Shown here: positions 25,481 to 34,221 of the stretch, one piece after another | How the letters are laid out: each line of letters begins with the position of its first letter | Position numbering within the stretch: position 1 is the stretch's first letter | Assembly: GCA_964558295.1 (NCBI GenBank) | Contig: CAZLDQ010000013.1 | Coordinates: 1 to 46,286 of the forward strand | DNA: 46,286 nt | Direction: 5' to 3' | From: JBDKTH01 sp964558295 | GTDB lineage: Bacteria > Planctomycetota > Planctomycetia > Pirellulales > Thermoguttaceae | Program-made: the position numbers and the translations under genes | The notes under the pieces: model-generated | Seen by the model: only the letters and a program-made list of their open reading frames with translations | Database searches by the model: none | Told to the model about the DNA's origin: nothing

Positions 25481-28400
25481 ATGCCCCATCCGCTCAAACA
25501 ACGCATCCACCAGCTTCGACGTCGCGTGCGGCTGATGCTGGCGCTGTATGGCTTGAGTTGGGTGGTCAGCGGGGTGCTTCTGGCAACGTTGTTGTTGGGG
25601 CTGGTGGATTACCTCGTACGGTTCCACGACCCGGGAATCCGGTTGATTTGCTCGCTGGCGATCCTTGCGGTCTTCGCCGGAACGAGCTATCGCTACCTGT
25701 GCGTGCCGCTTCGCGCACGACTGCGCGATGTCGATCTGGCCAGGAGACTCGAACGGCGGTATCCGGAGTTGGAGGACAGTCTGGCCAGTGCTGTGGAATT
25801 TCTCGATCAGTCGGAGGAGGATCCCACGGCCGGCTCGCTGGCCCTGCGCCGCGCGGTGATTATCAAGACGACGGCGGAAGCCGAACAGATCGACTTTGGC
25901 CGTGTTCTTCAGCGCCGCCCCGTACAGCGGGCGGTACGGATCGCCGTGACAATCACCCTGATCGCGATGATCGTCGTGGCCGCCGATCCACAGTCCGCCC
26001 GTATTGCCACCAGCCGCTTGGCCTGTCCGTTTGGAAACATCGCGTGGCCCCAGTTGACGCATCTGGCGCTCCGCGAGCGGGTCGATCGCGTTGCCCGGGG
26101 CCAGGCGTTCGAACTTGAGGTGATCGACCGCAATGGCGCAAAGCTCCCCGAACAGGCTCACATCTACTATCGCCAGATGGACGTCAACGGCAAGGAGGTC
26201 GAACAGCGCGAGCCGATGCGTCTCCTGGGCGACAGTCTCGTCGCCCGACGTGAAAACATCACCCGTCCGTTCTCCTTTCGGGTCGAAGGGGGCGATGATC
26301 GGTCCATGCCTTGGATCCCGGTGACGGTCGTCGATCCTCCGGCCATTGAAACCCTGGCCGTCGAGTTGATCCCGCCGGCCTATACCGGCTGGCCACGAGA
26401 AAAGACGACCGGACACATCCGCGTCCTGGCGGGAACACAGGTGCATTTCACCGGCCGGGCTACCAAGCCGCTCCAAGCGGCGACCCTCTGCCTGGAAGAC
26501 GGCCACCAGCATCCCGGCCGCATTTTGGATGACCGTCGCACGTTCACCGTTACCGGTCTGACCATCGAACGGTCCGGTGCCTATTGGTTCAAACTGACCG
26601 ACACCGAGAAGCTGACCGGCGGAACCGACGCGAGGTGGGAAATCCACGCCGTGCCCGACACGGCCCCCACTGTCGCCATCGAGCAGCCGACAGGTACGGT
26701 CTTCGTAACCCCCGACGCCATGGTGCCGCTTCGTGTCGTCGCCAAAGACGATCAGGCCGTTGCACGGATCGACTTGCAGTTCAGTCGCTCCGACAAGGAA
26801 GGCGAATCTTCGGTGTCGCTCTACATCGGTTCCGAGCAACTCCAGGAGCGGGCAAGCGGCCTGTCCGCCGCCAGCGAACTGGGCGATAGTCGCGTGGTCA
26901 ACTACCCATGGCAACTGGCTCCGCTCGGCCTTTCGCCTGGGCTCCAAGTGACCTTTCATGCCACGGCCACCGACTACAAGCCTTTGTCGGGGCAAAGCGA
27001 GCCGGCCCGGCTGGCGGTCATTACCCGCGAGGAGTTGGCCGATCGCATCACCTCACGCCAAGCCTTCATTCTGGCCGAGTTGCATCGCGTGCTGGACATG
27101 CAGCGTCAAGGCAGGCAACAAGTGGCAGCGTTCGAAATCCGCGTCGGCCAAATCGGTCGGCTCGACCAACTCGATGTCGATCGTCTCCAGGGAGCCGAGC
27201 TCAACCAACGGCAAGTCAACCGCACGCTGACCAGCCGTACCGATGGCGTGCCGATGCACATTCTCGGCTTGCTGGCCGAACTGGTCAATAACAAAGTCGA
27301 CAGCCCCGACGTCCAGCGACGCATGCAAGGCCTGCTCGAAGAGATCGAACGCCTCGACCGCGAGCACCTCCCCGCGATCGGCCGCGAACTGACCGCGGCG
27401 ATCAAAACCGCGCAGAACGATCTGCAAGATTCGCCGCCGCCACAAGCGTCCTCATCGGACTCAGTGCTCAACACGTCCCTCGCTTCCGTGGGCAAGCATC
27501 AGGACGAGGTCATCGCGTCGTTGGAACGAATGCTCAACCAGTTGACCCGTTGGGACAACTACCGGCGTTTCCATCGCGAACTCGGACAGTTGATCCGCAG
27601 CCAGGAAGATCTCAATCGGCGTACTCTGGAGTTGGGCCAACGCACTCTGGCCAAAGAGCTTCGCGACCTGTTGCCCCAAGAACTGGCCGATCTGAAAGTG
27701 GCTGCCCGGCAGCAGTCGGAGTTGGCCCGGCAGTTGGATCGGATCTTCCAGGGCATGGACGAAACGGCCGGCCAGTTGCGGCAAACCGATCCCTTAGCCG
27801 CCGGTACAGTCACCGATGCATTGGATCGCGCCAAACAATTGGCCATCGGCGCGACGATGCGTTCCGCTGGCGACGGTCTGGAGCAGAATCGGATCGGCCA
27901 AGCCGTGGAGCAGCAGAAACAGATCGTCGAGAATCTCCAGGAGATTCTCGATATCCTCGCCAACCGCCGCGAGTCGGAACTGGCCCGACTGACCAAGAAA
28001 CTCCGCGAAGCCCAAGACGACCTGAGCGGATTGGCCGAGCGTGAACAGTCGCTCCAGAAGCAAATGAACGAAACGTCGCAGCATCCGGCCCCCCAACGGC
28101 GCCGCGAACTGGAGCGGCTTGCCGCCGAACAGGAAATCCTGCAAAAGGAGACCGAACGGATGGTGCGCCGCCTGGAACGGCTGATGGCCCAACGCGTGGC
28201 CGAGACCGCCGGAAAGGCGGCCGCGCAGATGGCCCAAGCCGCCCAGACCTCGCGCCAGGGCGACGGCCCAGCGGCGGCCTCCGCAGCCCAGCAGGCCAAG
28301 AACACGCTCGACGACGCAACTCGGCAGTTGGCCCAGAAGCTTCGCCAGACCGAAGGGGAACTGGCCATGGAACAACTGGCCCAACTGCAAGACACCCTCC

Positions 28401-29059
28401 AATCGCTCCAGAAACGCCAAGCAAAGGCCCTCGAAGAAACGCGGCGTCTCGACCGCTTGCGCGAAAGCCAAGGCGAACGGAGTCTGGCTCAGGCAGCCAG
28501 TCTTTTCGAGCTCGCGCGAGAACAGAAGTCGCTTCAATCGGAAACTCAAGCCCTGGCCGAACGTCTGGCCTCGGCCGAGGTCTTCCAGTCGGTGCTCGCC
28601 AGCGCCGCCCGTGAGATGAGCAGGGCAGGGGGCATGTTGGATCGTCGTCAGACCGGCTTGCTCACCCAGCAGGCAGAAACCAACTCGATCGCCCGGCTCG
28701 GCCAGTTGCTTGATGCACTCAAACCGGACCCGCCCGAGGAACGTCAAAACAATGCCAACTCCGGCGGCGGGCAAGGGGGCAAGAACCGGCCTGCCCAAGC
28801 CCAGGTAATCCCCGACATCGCGCAACTGAAGCTCCTCCGCATGCTCCAAGAAGACGTGAACCGACGGACCCGCGAGCTGGACGAGCAGGCCCGTGCCACC
28901 ACACCGCCCAGTCCGGAAATCCGCCGCTTGGCAGCCGAGATCAGTGAAGAGCAGGGGCGATTGGCAATGCTCCTCATGAACCTGATCCAAGCTGCGGAAG
29001 ATTCGCAGATAGAAGACCTCCCCAATAGCCCCGAATCAAACCAGGAGGAAAGGCCATGA
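25481..29059 (+). CDS. DUF4175-type membrane protein with long coiled coil
   Basis: A 1192-residue protein with two or three N-terminal helices (about 13-45, 50-70 and 148-168), an extended beta-rich periplasmic part (about 200-510) and a very long Gln/Glu/Arg/Leu-rich helical section (about 540-1190). The latter is predicted by eye to be coiled coil, with runs such as AQDDLSGLAEREQSLQKQMN and LMAQRVAETAGKAAAQMAQA. This matches the DUF4175 family found beside MoxR/VWA genes in planctomycetes and some proteobacteria. Its role is unknown; spanning or tethering within the envelope is a fair inference from shape. The ATG at 25481 follows a heptamer array. The stop overlaps the next ATG in ATGA, so the two are coupled. 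Confidence 0.8.
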   Translation: MPHPLKQRIHQLRRRVRLMLALYGLSWVVSGVLLATLLLGLVDYLVRFHDPGIRLICSLAILAVFAGTSYRYLCVPLRARLRDVDLARRLERRYPELEDSLASAVEFLDQSEEDPTAGSLALRRAVIIKTTAEAEQIDFGRVLQRRPVQRAVRIAVTITLIAMIVVAADPQSARIATSRLACPFGNIAWPQLTHLALRERVDRVARGQAFELEVIDRNGAKLPEQAHIYYRQMDVNGKEVEQREPMRLLGDSLVARRENITRPFSFRVEGGDDRSMPWIPVTVVDPPAIETLAVELIPPAYTGWPREKTTGHIRVLAGTQVHFTGRATKPLQAATLCLEDGHQHPGRILDDRRTFTVTGLTIERSGAYWFKLTDTEKLTGGTDARWEIHAVPDTAPTVAIEQPTGTVFVTPDAMVPLRVVAKDDQAVARIDLQFSRSDKEGESSVSLYIGSEQLQERASGLSAASELGDSRVVNYPWQLAPLGLSPGLQVTFHATATDYKPLSGQSEPARLAVITREELADRITSRQAFILAELHRVLDMQRQGRQQVAAFEIRVGQIGRLDQLDVDRLQGAELNQRQVNRTLTSRTDGVPMHILGLLAELVNNKVDSPDVQRRMQGLLEEIERLDREHLPAIGRELTAAIKTAQNDLQDSPPPQASSSDSVLNTSLASVGKHQDEVIASLERMLNQLTRWDNYRRFHRELGQLIRSQEDLNRRTLELGQRTLAKELRDLLPQELADLKVAARQQSELARQLDRIFQGMDETAGQLRQTDPLAAGTVTDALDRAKQLAIGATMRSAGDGLEQNRIGQAVEQQKQIVENLQEILDILANRRESELARLTKKLREAQDDLSGLAEREQSLQKQMNETSQHPAPQRRRELERLAAEQEILQKETERMVRRLERLMAQRVAETAGKAAAQMAQAAQTSRQGDGPAAASAAQQAKNTLDDATRQLAQKLRQTEGELAMEQLAQLQDTLQSLQKRQAKALEETRRLDRLRESQGERSLAQAASLFELAREQKSLQSETQALAERLASAEVFQSVLASAAREMSRAGGMLDRRQTGLLTQQAETNSIARLGQLLDALKPDPPEERQNNANSGGGQGGKNRPAQAQVIPDIAQLKLLRMLQEDVNRRTRELDEQARATTPPSPEIRRLAAEISEEQGRLAMLLMNLIQAAEDSQIEDLPNSPESNQEERP

Positions 29060-29847
29060 CCGCGAACCGGACAATGCATTCCCTCGTGTCCTCGTCCGTC
29101 CTCCTTGCCCTGCTTCTCACCCCGGGCACTCCCAGCCAGACCCAAGCAGCTCCCGCCCCGTCGCGCTCACTCGAACAGCAACTCTTGGAAGACCTCGACA
29201 CCAACCCACTCGCCCCGGAAGTTCAACGCGACCTGCGTAAACCGAACCAGACAACGCCATCCGCCAAGCCACCGGCGGAACCCAAGCCGGCCGAACCGTC
29301 CAAGCCCGACCCAAAGCTCCAATCGCAGTTGTCGCGTGAACTGGGCGCAGCCGCCGTCTCCCAAGGAGACGACGCGCTGCTCGACATCGTCTACCAGATG
29401 CAACAGGCGAAGAGTCTGATTGAACAAGCCCAGGCAGGCCAAGAGACCCAGCGGGTGCAAGCCGGAATCCTGACCAGTCTCGACGAACTGCTCAAAGCGG
29501 CGCGGTCCCAGAAGCAACAATGTCCAGCCGGTCCGGACAACAAGAAGGGGGACACCCCCAGGCAGACACCCAATTCGACCTCCTCCAAACCATCGTCCAA
29601 ACCCTCGGGCGAAGAGAAAACGTCCACCGCAGCCACCAAGGACACTCAGGCTAAACCCGGCAAGTCCGGTGCCCATCGGCCCGATATGGCTGAGATGACC
29701 GAGGTGCTCAAGAATGTCTGGGGAGAGCTTCCCGCGCACGAACGCGAGCAGATGCTCGAACTGCCGATGGAGGAGTTTCTGCCGAAATACGAACTATTGA
29801 TCGAGTCCTATTTCAAACGGTTGGCGGAAGAGCAGGGGAGGCAGTAA
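29056..29847 (+). CDS. Small secreted protein, Pro/Lys-rich, function unknown
   Basis: The ATG at 29056 overlaps the DUF4175 stop and has a strong GGAGG about eight bases upstream. A signal peptide is likely (hydrophobic stretch SVLLALLLTPGTPS, then Thr-Gln-Ala-Ala-Pro). The 263-residue protein has short helical blocks (EQQLLEDLDTNPL, DALLDIVYQMQQAKSLIEQA, TEVLKNVWGELPAHEREQML) separated by low-complexity Pro, Lys and Ser linkers (about 55-80 and 155-200). The C-terminal block resembles ends of other planctomycete DUF4175-linked proteins, as far as I can tell. I recognise no enzyme motif. Coupling to DUF4175 suggests that the two act together outside the cytoplasmic membrane. Confidence 0.75.
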   Translation: MTANRTMHSLVSSSVLLALLLTPGTPSQTQAAPAPSRSLEQQLLEDLDTNPLAPEVQRDLRKPNQTTPSAKPPAEPKPAEPSKPDPKLQSQLSRELGAAAVSQGDDALLDIVYQMQQAKSLIEQAQAGQETQRVQAGILTSLDELLKAARSQKQQCPAGPDNKKGDTPRQTPNSTSSKPSSKPSGEEKTSTAATKDTQAKPGKSGAHRPDMAEMTEVLKNVWGELPAHEREQMLELPMEEFLPKYELLIESYFKRLAEEQGRQ

Positions 29848-29908
29848 CCCTATTGGGTAGGTCTTCCCTGGATCAACCCGCGACCTAGACTTGATATTGG
29901 GAGCAACG

Positions 29909-30979
29909 ATGAGAATATGGCGACGACAGTTCGACCGACGAACGATGCCGGCGTGGCTCGGCATGCTAGGGGTCGTGTCGTGCCTTGTCGCCCCCTCCGC
30001 GCTGGCGTCCACCGAGGAAGCCAATCCGGAGAAGGAAGCGGCGTCGCTGATCACTCCGGCAACGGATCGAACCGTCCAACAAGGACTTGATTTCCTCGCC
30101 GCCCAACAGCATGCCGACGGTTCCTATGGTTCCGGCGGCTATCGGGGGAATGTGGCCATCACCGCCCTGGCCGGCATGGCTTTTCTTTCCAGCGGCAGTA
30201 CCCCCGGCCGCGGTCCCTACGGTAACAATGTCTCGCGTTGCATCGACTACCTTTTGGCCAACACCCAGGAAAGCGGCTTCATCCTCCACCAACCGGCCGC
30301 CAGTCACGGCCCAATGTACGGCCACGGCTTCGCCACGCTCTTCTTGGCCGAATGCTACGGCATGTCGCCTCGTCCGGAACTGCGGGAAAAACTCTCCAAA
30401 GCTGTCCGGCTGATCGTCAACTGCCAGAACAAAGAAGGAGGCTGGCGTTACTTGCCCCAACGGGCCGACGCCGATATTTCGGTCACCGTCTGTCAGGTAA
30501 TGGCCCTTCGGGCGGCACGTAACGCGGGGATCAATGTGCCCCGCGACACAATCGATCGAAGCATCGACTACGTGAAACGATGCCAGAATCCCGACGGCGG
30601 TTTCATGTATACCCAGCAAGGCGGCGAAAGCGCCTTCGCCCGATCCGCCGCCGCGCTCGTAGCCCTTTACAGTGCCGGGGTCTACGAAGGACCGGAAATC
30701 ACCAAAGGACTGACCTACCTTATGCAGTTTGCCCCCAAACGAGGCGTTACCCGGCAGGAACCCTATTACTATTACGGACACTACTATGCTATCCAAGCCA
30801 TGTGGCAAGCCGGCGGCGACCAATGGACCCGCTGGTATCCCGCCATCCGCGACGAACTCATCGCCCGCCAGCACAAAGACGGCTCCTGGATCGATCCCAT
30901 CTCCGTCGACTTCGGTACAAGCATCGCCATTTTGGTTCTAGAGACTCCCAACAACTACTTACCGATTTTCCAGCGGTGA
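29909..30979 (+). CDS. Terpenoid-cyclase-fold (prenyltransferase/squalene oxidase repeat) protein
   Basis: A 356-residue protein with a GGGAG ribosome binding site before the ATG at 29909 and a signal-like N-terminus (MPAWLGMLGVVSCLVAP after a basic stretch). The body is repeats of the alpha/alpha-barrel cyclase type: QQHADGSYGSGGY, CQNKEGGWRYLP, CQNPDGGFMY and RQHKDGSWIDP, each a QW-like turn followed by paired helices. The DxDD or related catalytic acid motif of true cyclases is not apparent, so it is probably a binding or structural relative, as is common in planctomycetes. Only the export signal and the repeats are directly visible. Placement after the DUF4175 pair suggests membership of the same envelope system. 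Confidence 0.82.
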   Translation: MRIWRRQFDRRTMPAWLGMLGVVSCLVAPSALASTEEANPEKEAASLITPATDRTVQQGLDFLAAQQHADGSYGSGGYRGNVAITALAGMAFLSSGSTPGRGPYGNNVSRCIDYLLANTQESGFILHQPAASHGPMYGHGFATLFLAECYGMSPRPELREKLSKAVRLIVNCQNKEGGWRYLPQRADADISVTVCQVMALRAARNAGINVPRDTIDRSIDYVKRCQNPDGGFMYTQQGGESAFARSAAALVALYSAGVYEGPEITKGLTYLMQFAPKRGVTRQEPYYYYGHYYAIQAMWQAGGDQWTRWYPAIRDELIARQHKDGSWIDPISVDFGTSIAILVLETPNNYLPIFQR

Positions 30980-30984
30980 CGAGC

Positions 30985-31052
30985 CGCTACGCAGTACGCT
31001 GCACACAGTCGCCAGAAGTCTGCCTCTTCGCATTCATCATTCTGCATTCCCC
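30985..31052. repeat. Heptamer-type intergenic repeat, locus 4 (inverted)
   Basis: Read on the minus strand, this spacer gives GGAATGCAGAATGATGAATG, then GCGAAGAGGCAGA, then a GCAGCGTACTGCGTAG run. The order is the same as at 25321-25455 (GCAGAATGA, AAGAGGCA, GCGTACT). It is therefore an inverted, degraded copy of locus 3. It lies between the cyclase-fold and NPCBM-type genes. Confidence 0.6.
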
Positions 31053-32213
31053 ATGCCCCACATCCTCTCCAGCCTCTGCCTCCTCTGCCTGCTTGCCGAG
31101 CCGCCGCAGGCCATACCGGTCAGCGGCCATTCGTTTGCAGCCAAATTGACGGCGATTGACGCCTCCTGGGGAGTCACCTTCACACTTGGCGACAAGTTGA
31201 AGACGGTTTCGGCCGCGGAGCTTCTCGCCTGGGGGACACTGGCCGAACTGCGTCAAGAGCCGTTTGTCGTACTGGCCGATGGAAGCGTGGTTGCCGCCGA
31301 GGTGCTTGAGGCCGACAAAGCACGTCTCAAGGCCGATTCAGCCCTGTTTGGCTTGCTGAAATTGCCGGTCGAAGCAATCGCCGGGATCGTCTTCCAGCCA
31401 GCCGTCGAGCAACATACCCGGGATTTGCTCCTCGACCGGATCGCCTCGGCCGAAGGGACCGACGATCTGGTCATTCTGCGCAACGGTGACCAGTTGCGAG
31501 GCCGGCTGGAAAGCGTTCGCGACAACACCGTGCGGCTGATGACGGACGTCGGAGCAGTGGACGTGAAGACCGACCGGATCCAATACCTGGTGTTCAGCCC
31601 GGCCCTGGTGCGGCAGGTCCGGCCAGTCGGGCTGCACGCCATGGCAGGGTTCAACGATGGAAGCCGGCTCGTCGCCCAACAGTTGGTCGTCGGTCCCAAC
31701 TCGCTTCAATTGACAACGCCCGACGGCACCACCTGGACCGCGTCACCTGAAAGCCTCGTCTTCCTCCAGCCCTTGGGCGGGCAAGTCGTCTATCTGTCCG
31801 ATCTCAAGGCGGCCGCCTACCGCTGCGTTCCCTACCTGACCCTCACTTGGCCGTATCACCCCGATCGCAATGTCTCAGGCAGCCTGCTCCGCTCGGGCGG
31901 GCGGTTGTATCTGAAGGGCTTGGGCATGCACAGCGCGTCGCGATTGACCTATCTGCTTCCCGACACTTATCGCAGTTTCCAAGCCGAGCTGGCCATCGAC
32001 GACTCCACCGACCGGCGCGGCAGTGTGCGGTTTCGCGTCTTCGTCGACGGCCGCGAAAAGTACACTAGCCCGATCGTCCGGGGCGGCTCACCCCCGCTCC
32101 CAATCGCCGTCGATATCACCGGCGCCAAGCGGCTCGATCTGATCGTCGAATATGCCGATCGCGCCGACGAACAAGACCACGCCAACTGGCTCCAGGCACG
32201 CCTGGTCCGCTAG
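31053..32213 (+). CDS. NPCBM-type secreted protein
   Basis: A 386-residue protein with a short hydrophobic N-terminus (MPHILSSLCLLCLL) that probably directs export. The N-terminal two thirds is beta-rich, with LVILRNGDQLRGRLESV resembling small barrel modules common in planctomycete proteins. The C-terminus (about 250-386) matches the NPCBM domain, a galactose-binding-like fold: GLGMHSASRLTYLL, then YRSFQAELAIDDSTDRRGSV, then VFVDGREKY and LDLIVEYADRAD. NPCBM domains occur on sugar-binding and envelope proteins, so glycan binding is a plausible role. It ends the long plus-strand run, with the minus-strand CoA-binding gene converging 15 bases later. No hydrolase site is visible. Confidence 0.8.
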   Translation: MPHILSSLCLLCLLAEPPQAIPVSGHSFAAKLTAIDASWGVTFTLGDKLKTVSAAELLAWGTLAELRQEPFVVLADGSVVAAEVLEADKARLKADSALFGLLKLPVEAIAGIVFQPAVEQHTRDLLLDRIASAEGTDDLVILRNGDQLRGRLESVRDNTVRLMTDVGAVDVKTDRIQYLVFSPALVRQVRPVGLHAMAGFNDGSRLVAQQLVVGPNSLQLTTPDGTTWTASPESLVFLQPLGGQVVYLSDLKAAAYRCVPYLTLTWPYHPDRNVSGSLLRSGGRLYLKGLGMHSASRLTYLLPDTYRSFQAELAIDDSTDRRGSVRFRVFVDGREKYTSPIVRGGSPPLPIAVDITGAKRLDLIVEYADRADEQDHANWLQARLVR

Positions 32214-32228
32214 CGACCGGCTTCGCAT

Positions 32229-32630
32229 TTATTCTCGATACCTCAGCGCGACCAACACACACGGTCCACCACCGATGGCATTCAAGCCAAGTGCTTCCGC
32301 GCGGTTCAAGGCTCGAACGCTCTCCGCCCCGGGTTGCATCCACACATGGCGGATGCCTGCCGCCGCCGCTTGTTCGATGATCTTCTCGGTCACCTCGGGC
32401 GGAGTGATGATCGAAATGGCGTCGACCTGTTCGGGCAACGAGGCGAGATCCGGATAGCTCGGCACGCCTTCCACCTCCGTCTCCTTAGGATTGACCGCCC
32501 AGACCTTGCGGTTGTTCTGCAGGTAGGCTCTCAGGACTTTGTTGCCGTACTTCTCCCGGTTCGACGAAGCTCCCACCACAGCAAACAGATCCTGATCGAG
32601 AAAAGCCTTGATCTTCGCTTGCTGTGACAC
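32229..32630 (-). CDS. CoA-binding domain protein (YccU-like)
   Basis: The start is GTG at 32630, where GGGAGAGGG lies about five to ten bases upstream and the conserved family begins (SQQAKIKAFLDQDLFAVVGAS). The open frame reaches 32789, but that extension is coded by repeat element A. The 133-residue protein is a single Rossmann-like CoA-binding domain: FAVVGASSNREKYGNKVL, then VWAVNPKETEVEGVPSYPDL, then AISIITPPEVTEKIIEQA and VWMQPGAESV. These small cytosolic proteins resemble the CoA-binding half of succinyl-CoA synthetase; their function is not settled. It is not obviously in an operon: apgM lies upstream across a 385-base spacer. Element A sits just before it, and may form part of its leader. 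Confidence 0.88.
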   Translation of the reverse strand: MSQQAKIKAFLDQDLFAVVGASSNREKYGNKVLRAYLQNNRKVWAVNPKETEVEGVPSYPDLASLPEQVDAISIITPPEVTEKIIEQAAAAGIRHVWMQPGAESVRALNRAEALGLNAIGGGPCVLVALRYRE

Positions 32631-32648
32631 GATGCCCTCTCCCTGACG

Positions 32649-32778
32649 GGTTTTGACGAACAAAACCGGTAGTCGATTTTGTAGCGAACGCCCGCTGTGG
32701 CGTTCCGGGAAGCAGAAACGGCGAAACCTCCTGGAAGGGGCCCGACAGAATCGACCACCGATCTTATTCGTCAAACCC
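32649..32778. repeat. Palindromic repeat element A (REP/MITE-like)
   Basis: This 130-base element opens with GGTTTTGACGAACAAAACC (32649-32667), a perfect seven-pair hairpin with an ACGAA loop. It closes at 32760-32778 with a degraded inverted copy (TTATTCGTCAAACCCC). Its ends are inverted over about 38 bases (CGGTAGTCGATTTTGT against CGGTGGTCGATTCTGT), and an inner AACGCC/GGCGTT hairpin is present at about 32688-32705. Element B at 43249 shares the ends and the inner GTGGCGTTCCGG-AAGC core. Together with the Pu/Py tract it fills the 385-base gap between the CoA-binding and apgM genes. No transposase is nearby. Confidence 0.8.
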
Positions 32779-32867
32779 CTGTCAATCACAACCTCTGTAG
32801 ACTCGACCGTACCGGCCTCCCTTCTCCGGCAGCAGCCCCTGCACGCAACACACGATCTCTTCTGCGT

Positions 32868-32998
32868 AAGGGCAAGAAGGAAGGGAAAAGAGGAAAACCG
32901 GAAAGAGCAACAACCACCGCCATCGAAACCAACTTCGACTTGCGGCTTGATCTTCTTTCTCTTCCTCTCTTCCCTCCCTCTCCCTTTTTCTTCCCCTC
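32868..32998. repeat. Purine and pyrimidine tracts with imperfect inverted symmetry
   Basis: A purine-rich block (about 32868-32907) is followed by 48 consecutive pyrimidines (32951-32998), with about 43 bases between. The two blocks are imperfectly complementary, the core (TTCCTCTTTTCCC against TTCCTCTCTTCCC) matching closely. The apgM stop lies 18 bases to the right on the minus strand, so apgM RNA would carry the tract as a polypurine stretch in its 3' end. Confidence 0.65.
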
Positions 32999-33015
32999 AC
33001 ACTCTTCTCGACACC

Positions 33016-34221
33016 TTACGCACCAAACTTGTCGAGTTTGCCCGCATGGGCCATGGCCAACGGCATCAGGTAGATCGCCTCGAAGTGGCCCAGACCTCCA
33101 CACAAGGCGGCCGTCTCGCCGAAGGTTTGGCACGCGTCGGCCCGGGCGGTCTTGGCCACCAGCAACGTCGGCACTGGATGCCAACTGTGTCCCTTCATCG
33201 CGGCCGGCGTGCTGTGATCACCGGTAACGATTAGCACCGTCGGGCCGAGCGCCTCGACGCGCGGGATGATCTTGTCAAACTCTTCGATCATCTTCACCTT
33301 GGCCGCGAAATCGCCGTCTTCGCCGCGGCTGTCGGTATACTTGAAGTGCAAAAAGAAGAAGTCGTACTTATCCCAATTCTTCTCCAAAAGTTCCACTTCT
33401 TCGGTCAACGTGGTGGGTTTGCCGACCAGTTCCATGCCGACCAGCGAGGCCAGCCCCTTATACATCGGATACACGGCAATCGCCGCGGCCTTCAGCCCAA
33501 ACAGTTCTTCGTAGCTGGGCAGATCCGGCTTCTTGGAAAAGCCTCGCATCGTCAGCCCATTCGCCTTCGGCTGGCCGGCCAGGAGCTTTTCCGCCTGCTT
33601 GACAAACTCCTGAGCGATCTCGGCCGTGCGCTGGCTCTCGGCGTTGAGGGCCTTGGGAGCAAGCGGCGCAACACCCGTCTTCTGGGGATCAGTGTCTTCC
33701 ACGTCGCCGCCCAAGCCTTCGCCACGAAAGACCACCACGAAGCGGTGTTCCTTGACAGGCTCGACAAACACCTCCACGCCGGGGATCCTCACCTGGCGCA
33801 ACTTGATCGCCAGCGGGGCGCTCTCTTCCGAGGCGATTCGCCCAGCGCGGCGGTCCGTAATCCGGCCTTGGGCGTCCAGGGTGCAGAAGTTGCAGCGAAT
33901 CGCCACGTCGTTCGGCCCCACGGCAAAGCCCACACCGGTCGCTTCCAGCACGCCGCGTCCGATCACGTATTTCAACGGGTCATAGCCGAACAGTCCCAGG
34001 TGCCCGGGCCCACTACCGGGGGTAATGCCCGGTTTGATCGGGATCATACTCCCCAAAACGCCTTTTTTTGCCAAGTTGTCCAGATTCGGCTTATGGGCCG
34101 CTTCCAGCTCGGTCGGGCCACCTGGCTCCAGGGGCAAGCCCCCCAGGCCGTCAGCTACGAGCATCACGATCTTGGCGGGGTTCGTGTTCTTCAGTCCCCG
34201 GATCAGAGTTTGGATGTCCAT
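33016..34221 (-). CDS. apgM: 2,3-bisphosphoglycerate-independent phosphoglycerate mutase (archaeal type)
   Basis: This 401-residue cytosolic enzyme interconverts 3- and 2-phosphoglycerate in glycolysis using two divalent metals. The family is the archaeal-type iPGM of the alkaline phosphatase superfamily. Metal and active-site motifs are VADGLGGLP (Asp24), TPGSGPGHLGLFGYDP (Ser70, the nucleophile), then a C-terminal VTGDHSTPAAMKGHSWHPVP with the remaining Asp/His ligands and HFKYTDSRGEDGD for another metal site. A GTG lies directly before the ATG chosen at 34221, and GAGG lies about ten bases upstream. It is divergent from pgi across a 359-base region, so two glycolytic genes share one control region. 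Length and motifs are all normal. Confidence 0.93.
   Translation of the reverse strand: MDIQTLIRGLKNTNPAKIVMLVADGLGGLPLEPGGPTELEAAHKPNLDNLAKKGVLGSMIPIKPGITPGSGPGHLGLFGYDPLKYVIGRGVLEATGVGFAVGPNDVAIRCNFCTLDAQGRITDRRAGRIASEESAPLAIKLRQVRIPGVEVFVEPVKEHRFVVVFRGEGLGGDVEDTDPQKTGVAPLAPKALNAESQRTAEIAQEFVKQAEKLLAGQPKANGLTMRGFSKKPDLPSYEELFGLKAAAIAVYPMYKGLASLVGMELVGKPTTLTEEVELLEKNWDKYDFFFLHFKYTDSRGEDGDFAAKVKMIEEFDKIIPRVEALGPTVLIVTGDHSTPAAMKGHSWHPVPTLLVAKTARADACQTFGETAALCGGLGHFEAIYLMPLAMAHAGKLDKFGA

Noticed and set aside
32631..32789. N-terminal extension of the CoA-binding protein
   Set aside because: It is coded by repeat element A; the GTG at 32630 has a good ribosome binding site and starts the conserved domain.
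33016..33234. Plus-strand frames across the apgM 3' end and Pu/Py tract
   Set aside because: They read low-complexity and repeat sequence and are antisense to apgM.
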